Notes under the pieces: generated by a model
Seen by the model: only the letters and a program-made list of their open reading frames with translations
Databases searched by the model: none
What the model was told of the DNA's origin: nothing
DNA from: Theristus sp. LFF4_11
Taxonomy: Eukaryota > Nematoda > Chromadorea > Monhysterida > Xyalidae
Assembly: GCA_030248135.1 (NCBI GenBank)
Contig: JASANC010000466.1
Span: 1 to 42,693, forward strand
Length of the DNA: 42,693 nt
Direction of reading: 5' to 3'
Position numbers and translations under genes: made by a program
Part shown: in pieces, positions 34,461 to 42,693 of the stretch
Position numbering within the stretch: the first letter of the stretch is position 1
How the letters are laid out: each line of letters opens with the position of its first letter

Positions 34461-35614
34461 TGAAGCTGGGTTTTTTTTTGCAGAAAAACGTCGGTTTTTT
34501 GCAGAAATTTTGGACCGTTTGCAGAAACTTTTTAGCAGATTTCTGCAAATTGCAGAAACAGATTTGTATACAAACTTTGGTTCTGCAATATTCATTTTGT
34601 GCTTAGCGCTTGACTGAAGTTTCACATCAACATGGAAGAAATTTCAAATAGTTTTTTTGTCAAAAACAGCTGTTTCGGCGGTTGCTATAGCGCAATGATT
34701 GGCGTTTTGTTTTGCCTTCGTAAATAAAATCAAAGTGTTTCAAATTTGAAAAATAAAACAGAATCAGATCACATCGAAAATTATTGTTTGCTGTTAGGCT
34801 TTCTGTTTGGTGTTAGAATGAAGTGATCCATCATCCACACGACACAACAGAAGATGCAAAAATAAGACATTGGCGGAAATGCGGCGCGCAAGTTTGTCGT
34901 CGAGCTGGTCCAGAATCTCAGCAACCTATTCGAAGACGCGCACAGTGTTCTCAATCTCAAGTCTGCCAAAATATTCTACCGTCTGAGATAGATGGATCTG
35001 AACAGCTGCTGGCGTACGGAAATGCCGATCTGCTGTATCTGCACTAGTTTTATTCATCAATTTTGCCGGGCAACGGCAGTATCGCTGACGAATGGAAACG
35101 ATTCAAATGCGAACGAATTCAATTCCCTGGTCCGAGTATAACTGCAGGCAAGCATGCAGTATCTGGGGATGAAAACAAAGAGGCGATACAAAATTAAACC
35201 GTAACACCTTTGCACCTTTGAGACCGTCGAACCGACCGAAGCCATCGCTTTGATTGCGAAATTTGAGCAATGAGGGTTCTCATTTGATATTGATTGTTGT
35301 TGTTGTTGTCAGGTTGAATGATTTGAAGCGAATGACTGGTGATTTGTTTGGTTTGGCTTGGCAATCTGGTTTGGTTTTGGTGTTTTTTTCTGAATCTTTG
35401 AAAAATTCTGCGGTAAAACGATGCAATTGGCAATTGCAACTCAGCATCGTTAAGAAATGATGCTCAGAACGAAAAAAATGACATTAAAAAAGCACGAAAG
35501 CCATTTTCGTCATGTTTTTGAAATTTGCAGAAACCAAATTTCATTTGCAGAAATTTTTTACCAAATTTCTGCAAATTGCAGAACCGACTTTTTGAAAAAA
35601 AAAACCTAGGCCTG
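34461..35614. repeat. Related tttgcagaaa-rich segments flanking about 0.9 kb
   Basis: 34465-34562 and 35520-35590 share tttgcagaaa, cagatttctgcaaattgcag and similar words, and both contain the inverse pair ttgcagaaa/tttctgcaa. The outer flanks gcctgaagctgggttttttt and aaaaaacctaggcctgaagc look partly inverted, hinting at the two ends of one element. No TSD was found. Confidence 0.3.
34868..35046 (+). pseudogene. Possible coding remnant, frameshifted, unidentified
   Basis: One frame (about 34891-34989) gives KFVVELVQNLSNLFEDAHSV then LNLKSAKIFYRL. The next frame continues EIDGSEQLLAYGNADLLYLH to a stop at 35045-35047. The composition is protein-like, but a frame change is needed near 34985 and no domain was recognised. 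It may be part of an exon whose true borders I cannot place. Confidence 0.2.
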
Positions 35615-37796
35615 AAGCGGACCCATCAGGTGGCTGCGGCTGCGGGCTGTCTGTTGGCAACTGTTGCTCTGGTTGTTCTGGCTGTTCTGGTTTATCTGGC
35701 TGTTCCGGCTCGTCTGGCTGTTCCCGCTCATCTGGCTGTTCTGACTCTTTGTTTTGGCGGTCTTCCCTGCAACTTGTGATCGCTGGTCTACTATACTTTT
35801 TACATTGCAGTAAACACCGAAATTTGAAGGTTTCAGCAAAATCTACGAAAAAATCGAAACTTTCAAATTGTCAACAAACCCAACGCACATTTCTCGTTCG
35901 CACTGTCTGACGAGCAGCGCGCTTGTTCTGATTCCAAACAGCGTGAATGGAAAGTGCGCCTGTCCGAAGGCGTTGCGCATGTCGCCGACGTCGTCGCAGT
36001 CGTAGCACTTGTCCGAGCACTGGCCGGCGCTGCTTTGGATGCGACAGATGTTGAAGCGCATGATCAGCTCACTGTGAACACACGAGTATTGCGATGGATC
36101 GAGTTCCGGTTGAGTTGTGTCATTCACTCAGAAAACGGTCGCTGCTAAAGTTGCTGCTAAAATGATCTTCAACTTTCCAACATTGTTTTAGCTGAATTTC
36201 GCAGCAACGCTGTGCATGGCTTCGTCAACTAATCCGCAGTGTTGTAAGCTTGCGGATTAGTTTAGTTTTGAACAGTAGATTGCTGGGTCAAGAAACCAGC
36301 TTTCTCTGTTGCACCGACTCGCCGACATGCCAGTGGTCGACGTCCCTGATGACTTCGCCGTCGTAAATCTGCTCGTCTGACGGACGATCCCAGCCGAGCG
36401 GCGGCCGTCTACGGCCGTATCGTGGCCGATGCAGCACCAGATTCGTGTCCGTGTCCGTGAAGTTCGGCGTCACCCGACACGATGTGGGTCGGAGGCCACG
36501 ACTCTCGCAGCACATCACTTCGAATCTGTGCTGTTTCAAAATTGCACCATTAAAATCGCTCAGGTGCATTCTATTGGATAATATCAGCCAGTGCGGATAC
36601 GCGAGAGGCAGAGACCTACGCAAGACGTGGTTACGCGTGACGGATCTTATACATCAGTAAACCTGGGAAAGCCGAATCTCTCGAAATGTCAACCTTCCGG
36701 GCCATTAAAAGCCGTGGTAATGAAATGTTGTATTACTCCACAATCTTGTGTATCTTGTGGTTCTAAAATGTTGGAAGCTGTTTTTTTCACAATTCCACGG
36801 AACATATATTTTCGAAGCCCGTCACTAACTCCCTGCGGTGTGTGTCAAAGTCCCACCAGCTTCGCCATCCGGCGACGTACCACAGTTTGTCCGGCGGCAA
36901 GTGCGGCCGATTCCAGGGCGCCGTACAATTTTGCTTCCAGAAGCAGTACTGAATTTTGAAAGAAACTGTGACAATAATGTTGCTGCATTGCATTTGAAAA
37001 GCAAGTGAACACCAGCCAGCAGCGTACACAGTTGCTGAACGTCAACTCGTGGCAGTTGCTGTTGAACAGGTAGTCCTTGCGTGTTCGCTGATCGTGATGC
37101 TTGAACGACGACGGCAATCGTCTGCGCCGCACCGATCGCGCACCGCGACGACGCCCGCTCCCGCCTCGGTTTCGATTTCGACGTCCTCGATTCTATAAAA
37201 ACTGCTGTTCGGTCTGCGTGCTTTTCGAAGGAAATGTTGCTGTTACACCACTTTTTGTGAAACGTTGGACTTTTAGTGTTCCCATCTTTTGCGCTTGCAA
37301 TAAGTTCAGCACACCCGTAACGTCGGCCGATATCCTCGGTTTCGCGCGCTGCTGGGACCTCGTTTCCTCATGCGAGCTAGTATTCGATTGCGACGGGCCA
37401 GCACAACATCTGCAAACGAAAATGAGTGACGTTTGCGCGGTCTTCTCTGAAATTTTACTGGAAGACAACAAAAAAAATAAATCCAGTGCGACCTCTGGTG
37501 GACACCGGCGTTGTTGTCCGGTAGCGGCCGACCACTCGGTTGCGTCGTTGCATCATCGCTAAAAACGAATCATTTAATGAACTCGGCTACATTAGTGTCA
37601 CGTTCTTACGGAGCGCATATACCGTCATTCAGTCTGGTCACTTTTGGCCGTGGCGCCGTGGTGATCAAGCGATTCCGCAGCGACGGTCGTCTGCTGCAAC
37701 CTCGAGCTCGTTGTAGGCCCGCATTTTGCGGTCGCTGTTCCGGTCGCGGTCGCCGACTGGTTGGCCTTCTGAAATCTGGCATTTCTTTTCGTCGGA

Positions 37797-37868
<72 letters not shown>

Positions 37869-40741
37869 CTTGTTTCAGTGTACCTTGACGTTGATGTGAC
37901 AGTGCTCGCCTGATTGGCCGCTGTCAGCGTTGTTTCAGCGTCGTCTGCCGTCGGTGTCACTGGTGTTGTCATCAGGCTTGGTCTTCCTAATTCAGAAATC
38001 TTTGTAATTTTACAAAACGCCCACTCATAAGTCACCACAAGACAGAAAAGTATGACAATTTTGAGTTTTTGGGAATTCACGACGTAATGTGACCTGTGAC
38101 GATGTGCGTTGACAGTTTCTCGTCGCGTTGCTCCACTTTCGCCCTTGCCTCCTCCTCTTCAGTGTCGATGCGAACGAACTTCTGCAGCGAATTCAGATAG
38201 AAGCCGTCTTGGCAGATGTGCAACTGACGACGGAACACGCGGTGGCGTCGTTTCAGGCCGTGGTCCTCTGTACTGTTCAGGAATGGTATGCGTTTGCTCG
38301 GTCTTTTGCTCTTTCGTTATTGATTCAAACATTTGTATCAACAAACCATCCGGGTCTTGAAATTATGTTTGACACATTTTGTTTTTGAAAAAAAGATTGT
38401 AGCATCATTGAAAAATATTGTGACCTTGAATGGGATTCGAACCCTAGGTTTGCAGACACCGGGGCCTTGAACCACTTGGCCAAAAGCGCCTCCGCAAGAA
38501 CACCTAGTTTGCAACCAAGCGGCACGTCACCTGTTCTGTAAGTGGTCGTTTCGGGCCAACCGAATGGGGCCGAATCCGGTATGGGACAGTCGCCGTGTCG
38601 TTTTTCCTGCAGCGTCACTTTTAGGCCACGAAGTTCGTTGCGTCTGGCGCCCGTGCAACGGTTGACCTCGTGCTCAATATGACCAATGTGCAGCCCCTCA
38701 ATCAGCCACTGGCAAATGCGTGCACGAACGTAGCCCTGACTGTAGTGAAAGAAACTGTTAGGGCCCGTTCATACTGTGCGTATACGGCACGGCACGGCAC
38801 GTCACAGCACGTCAGGTCTCGTGCTATTGCATGCTACCGTTCATGGAAACGTGTCTTTGACGTACGTCGACATACGTCAGCATACGTCACCCTCGTGGCC
38901 TGGTGGTAGTGCGTTAGACTACAGTCTGTGCGCTCGGGGGATCGAGCCCCGCCGAGGGGTGTATAGGCACTTAATGACAAAGAAAACTCGATGGCGCCCT
39001 ACTCAATGGCGTTCTGTACGCTTCTCTGGGTTAGCCCTGGCTAAAAACATCGCCTAAAAATCCCAAGAACAAGAACAAGAATACGTCAGTATGAACGGGC
39101 CTTTAGCCTAGGTCGACAACGTTGAACAAAAGATTCTTGGGCGAGCTTCTTTCGTTTTAAAGTATGGCCTATGTTTTTAAACGTGTCCCACTGAAATGAC
39201 GTCATGTGCAACAAAACATGCGCTTGTCGTTCACAGCAAACCAGACTATCCGTTTAGCAGATTTCCCGTAAACAAATGGTGAATGTCGAATCAGTCACAC
39301 CAAACTGACATTTTAGTGCCTGTACTTTGACAAACGGGCGTTTTTAAATAAAATGACGTCACGTTAGTCCGGACACGTCTGAATAAATCCACAATACACT
39401 GAAAAAACAATCAACAAACAATCAACTGGTCACTGAGTAGACAATCAATCAGTTGAACCATGTTACTGCATTACGTGAGGTGGCTGATGATTGTGCAACT
39501 TCAATGTAACATGCAATGTGCAGCAGCAAAACAGTTCGAACTGAAACGTCAAGAATGCGATTGACTCGCGTGATCATGATCGCCTGAATGCCCTGTCGTG
39601 GTGAAAGGTCGTGTTTCGTCTCGATCAGCGTGTCCCACGGTGAGTCGATGTATCGCATGGCCGTGTATGCGCAACTGCCAATGTCCACGATTTTATCCGA
39701 CGAAAAGCAACATCGCCAGCTGATACTGAAAGTCACTGATCACTCAACAAACAGAAACAACGAGGGGCAAAACCGGTGGTGTTCTCACAGAAAATCACAC
39801 AAAGTGATGTGAAATAATGCGTGCAATGCTAGTTCTACACTTTCCTCATTGTTGAACTGATCAGCAAGTATACATTTAGTCAAAAGTTTTTTTTTCAACC
39901 GCGAAAATGCAAAACAAAACGCACAAACGCATCGGCGGTCCACCGGAGGTCGCGTTCACGAGTCGTGTCCTGAATCCACTGAGGTATTCGTCGCACGAGC
40001 ACGAGGTCCGTGCATCGTCCAACAGCACATTCTCGTGACCCAACAGGAACTCGTCTTTCGTGCCGCATTTCTCAACCGACTGAAATCAGACAACACTCAA
40101 CACATCCGTGTGTTCATGGCGCAAAGAGCCTTTCATGTATTCTTTTTATTCGGTTTGGTTAGACGGGGTCCTACGTCAGGTATAAACGGACCTTTACTTT
40201 CATTCGCCAATAAGAAGAAAGGAAACCGGTTTATAAAACATGAAACAATTACCAAATTCAAACAATGTCTTAACGCGAATAAAGGCGAAAACACCATTAA
40301 GTTTTTGTCCGTACGCACAGACGTCGTTCTAAATCGTGTGCGGTGCGCAAAGTTAATTGTGTCCGTAATGCATTAAGATAGCACACACGCACAAAAAACT
40401 AATCGCTAAATCACCCTTGAGACAAACAATAAAAAAAAGCCAGGGACTGCAGTGCTCACAAACTGTTGCACGTTGCTGAACTCTCTGCATAGCAGACGAA
40501 TGCGTTTATCCGGGTACGTGCGATTGTTGCGCCAATGTGCAATCGAGTGTCCAGTTTCGATCCACATGTCCGACACGAACTGCCGCTCCGGGCAGTGCAC
40601 ACGCCCATCGACCATGTCAAACCCGCTCTTCAGTTCAACGGGCGCCGAGACGACGAGTCGAATCAACGAATGTTCGTGAACGGTGATCGTGAACGCGAGA
40701 AGTAGCACGGGCACGAAGCACGCCGGTGTTGGAGGAGGCAT
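35606..40741 (-). CDS. Predicted secreted Cys/Trp-rich protein, dermatopontin-like modules
   Basis: Exons in transcript order: 40741-40460, 40079-39925, 39725-39548, 38735-38531, 38267-38094, 37768-37701, 37192-37013, 36948-36826, 36530-36319, 36071-35912, 35842-35606. All phases join to 657 aa. A signal peptide is likely: MPPPTPACFVPVLLLAFTIT. Several segments share a layout: Cys, a hydrophobic V/L-S/A-G turn, a charged stretch, then arginine and aromatic or hydrophobic residues before Cys. Examples are CPERQFVSDM...KRIRLLC, CDEYLSGFRTRL...ISWRCC, CQDGFYLNSLQKF, and WYVAGWRSWWDF...HRFEVMCC. This recalls dermatopontin, where a V-x-G-x-x-S segment precedes DR-x-W-x-F-x-C, and it would place the protein in the extracellular matrix. 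Residues around exon 7 are very Arg-rich. The last exon is Asn/Ser/Gln-rich (QNSQMSGNSQTSRNSQINQN). If intron 35843-35911 is retained, translation stops at 35843 (601 aa). The gene is well supported; the family is tentative. Confidence 0.6.
37798..37869. repeat. (AAC)24 microsatellite in an intron
   Basis: A pure aac run of about 72 bp. On the minus strand it is gtt-rich and lies 30-100 bp upstream of the acceptor gatttcag (37769-37776) of the secreted-protein gene, so it probably serves as part of its pyrimidine-rich region. Length polymorphism is expected. Confidence 0.95.
38421..38500 (-). mobile_element. tRNA-like SINE head in an intron of the secreted-protein gene
   Basis: The minus strand reads TTGGCCAAGTGGTTCAAGGC (Ser/Leu-type D arm, box A) and then GGGTTCGAATCCC (T arm, box B). 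The stretch between them has no 5-bp anticodon stem and no long variable arm, so a working tRNA is unlikely. It sits between exon 4 (ending 38531) and exon 5 (starting 38267). The body and target duplication were not delimited. Confidence 0.5.
38758..39105. mobile_element. MITE with TIR ggcccgttcatactg, interrupted by a SINE
   Basis: The left end ttagggcccgttcatactg is the inverse of the right end cagtatgaacgggccttta. Inside are short repeats of gtacgtc/atacgtca and cggcacggcac. The insertion of the SINE at 38,890-39,080 splits it. Minus the SINE, the element is about 150 bp. It lies in an intron of the secreted-protein gene. Confidence 0.65.
38890..39080 (+). mobile_element. tRNA-related SINE, copy 2 (plus)
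   Basis: 191 bp flanked by the perfect repeat atacgtca (38882-38889 and 39081-39088). The head has TGGCCTGGTGG (box A) and GGGGATCGAGCCCC (box B region), with a hairpin agactACAGTct between them. The tail is (aacaag)n. It is homologous, in opposite orientation, to the copy in the kinase intron at 11,732-11,927. Confidence 0.8.
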
Positions 40742-40980
40742 TCTGCTGCAGCTCTCCGGTGAGGATTTCAAATGCGTTCACATGTCATGAAATACACGGT
40801 CATGAAAACGTTGCTGCTGCTGTTTCGGTGGTTCCCCAATGGCTCAATGATTCATCTGAGGTGGCTAACTACGATGTGCGAAGCAATTGCCTTTGCAGTT
40901 CGACTTTCTGTCGGGCGTCATGAGCGACCTGCTGTTCAATGTGTCGTATTGCGTTCAGCCATCACCACTGACGTCGATTA

Positions 40981-41429
40981 CCGTATTACCCCCATTAAAC
41001 CCCCCCCCACCATTAATCCCCCCACCAATAACCCCCCACCCCAACCACAAGTTTCCGAATAATCCCCCCCCCCACAAATAATCCCCCATGGGGGTTAATT
41101 GGAAACCTGTTTGAAACACATACCCAGCGAATTCAGTGCCTGAATGCAGTGACATTGGTGAAATTGTGCTACCAAAAGCCCCAAAGGGATGAGTTAATGG
41201 TAATTTCATTACAAAAGGGTGTTATAAAAGAAAATTTCTATGTAGAGTAGAAGTTTCTGCGACTTTCTTGCCTGCCATGCAAGGTATTTTTGCCATTTTT
41301 CAACAAACCCCCACCCCTAGAATTTGTTTGTAAATAAACCCCCCCAATAATCCCCCCCACCAATAAACCCCCACCCCTAAAAGTCGCTGACGTATTAATC
41401 CCCCATGGGGGTTATTGGAGGTAATACGG
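40981..41429. mobile_element. TA-flanked, C-rich MITE (449 bp)
   Basis: The ends ccgtattacc and ggtaatacgg are inverted repeats flanked by TA (40979-40980 and 41430-41431), as in Tc1/mariner-type elements. The interior alternates ccccc-rich blocks with taataa words, and the palindrome cccccatggggg occurs at 41085-41096 and 41400-41411. The AT-rich middle (41,100-41,290) is unrelated to the ends. There is no coding capacity. It lies just upstream of the secreted-protein gene. Confidence 0.7.
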
Positions 41430-41431
41430 TA

Positions 41432-42693
41432 TACTGCGCGTGGCATTTACTGAGACGCATGCGTGTTCGAAATCAAGCCCAACTGGAAGCAAATGATTAC
41501 ACCGTTTTTTTCAACACAATTTCTGACCGCACACGTTGTTGAAAAGTTATCAAAAAATTCGACTTCACTTTACAACAATATGCAGCATATTGCGTTTCAA
41601 TAAGAATGCAGAGGAAATACTATTTCAAACGTGTGCAAGCAAAAAATTACTTCGCCGTATTTCTATTGCTTATGATTTTAGTTTATTTATTCAATTTAAC
41701 GACTAAATTATACCGTTAGCGCGCGATTGTGACATCAGATTTTTAAAGTCGAATATGTCGGTATAATTATTATTGTGAATATCATTGGTTCGAAGTGATT
41801 GACCACACAGACTTGTCACTCGACTCGAAACGTAATATTAAAACACAGTAACTTTATTGCGCAACGAAAAGTATTTCAGTCAGTAACGGTGACATCACAG
41901 TATTAAACTTTTGACATCAAAAAACCTGGAGGAACACCGTAACAGGTGCTGTATATTCCTCACCCACTTAAGAGGCCTACTCAACCAATTACTCAACAAA
42001 TTGTTAAGGAACCACTGGCAGCTGAACAAAATTAGACCTTTTACGATTCAACAGTGGTAACTTAACACAAAATCATGAAAATGGTTTTAAAGCTACTCGT
42101 AATACTCAACCTTTTGTTGAGCATGCGTTGACAATGCCATTGCGAACCAATGTTAGTTTGTAAATGAACGTTTTGTGTATGCTCATTCTGTGTAATGCAG
42201 AAATGCAAAGGAGCTTTCCCAAACTTTGTCCGCCACCACATTTGCTGAAGTTTCACGCTGTGCGATAAAAAATTCTTGAATTCAACTGCCAGCGAATGGG
42301 TGGCACATAAATTATGGTAGTTATAGTTATGACAAACGTCGTCAAAAAGCTTGATGTTGTTGCTGTCGTTGTGTGAATTCAATCAATATCCCCGTCAATG
42401 GTCGGATTCTGGGCTTTTGAGGAAAAACTTTAAAAGTTTTTGACCGGAGTTGAAAAGTTTGGAAAACTCATTGAATTGAAATAGTTCTTCAAAGTTTTCA
42501 GTGTGATAGATAACTGTTATTTTCTATTTTTACTGCATCTTCGCAATTCTCAAAATACGCGCATAATAAGCAAAGAACATACAGTAGTGTAACTGAATTT
42601 CTGCTGTCGACAGGAACTAACACATTAGATTTTGAAACAAACCGCTAGAAAACTATTTTTCAAAATAACGTTTTTCAAACGGACCAATTTGCT
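41432..42693. other. AT-rich DNA without a supported gene
   Basis: No splice-consistent coding region was recognised. A 106-codon open frame on the minus strand (42,382-42,062) has a protein-like stretch (LFDDVCHNYNYHNLCATH, then FKNFLSHSVKLQQMWW) but no known domain and no visible gene context. It is listed as a finding rather than called. Confidence 0.4.

Noticed and set aside
37665..38080. Poly-Cys and poly-Leu minus-strand open frames
   Set aside because: These are readings of the (AAC)n microsatellite, which by phase analysis lies in an intron just upstream of a 68-bp exon.
38421..38500. Genuine Ser/Leu tRNA on the minus strand
   Set aside because: There is no proper anticodon stem and no long variable arm; it is better explained as a tRNA-derived SINE head.

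Overview
The window is animal nuclear DNA, most likely from a nematode. Its genes are split into short GC-rich exons by 60-500 bp introns (some 1.7-4 kb), and the gaps are AT-rich and packed with transposon relics. The nematode call rests mainly on DDB1, which from memory shares many residues with the C. elegans protein where vertebrates differ. No species is claimed. Exon boundaries were placed by eye from splice signals, family conservation and reading phase; no alignment was run.

Layout: (1) 1-5.3 kb has no gene. It holds a three-unit repeat array interrupted by palindromic MITEs, then two very G/C-homopolymer-rich hAT-type MITEs with perfect 8-bp target-site duplications (TSDs). (2) 5,990-20,874 (+) is an AAK1/BIKE-type (Numb-associated) kinase gene. 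It has 15 shared exons and then either one short terminal exon (876 aa) or seven further exons (1,443 aa). Its introns carry a dead hAT transposon, a SINE, and a 3.6-kb foldback element that itself contains a solo LTR. (3) 22,456-33,060 (+) is a complete 20-exon DDB1 gene (1,223 aa). A SINE has inserted exactly at the exon 8 splice acceptor and duplicated it. A poly(A) signal about 75 bp upstream of a strong acceptor abutting the DDB1 ATG makes a nematode-style operon with the kinase gene possible. (4) 33.1-35.6 kb is mostly intergenic, with simple repeats and unassigned exon-like pieces. (5) 35,606-40,741 (-) is a convergent gene for a predicted secreted, Cys/Trp-rich, probably dermatopontin-like protein, reconstructed here as 11 phase-consistent exons. 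(6) 40.98-42.69 kb holds a TA-flanked, C-rich MITE and AT-rich DNA with no supported gene.

The three genes are functionally unrelated: endocytic adaptor kinase, CUL4 ubiquitin-ligase adaptor, and extracellular protein. The most notable features are the duplicated splice acceptor in DDB1, the foldback element whose arms are 268-bp tandem repeats inside a transcribed intron, the two phase-compatible C-termini of the kinase, and the secreted protein gene.
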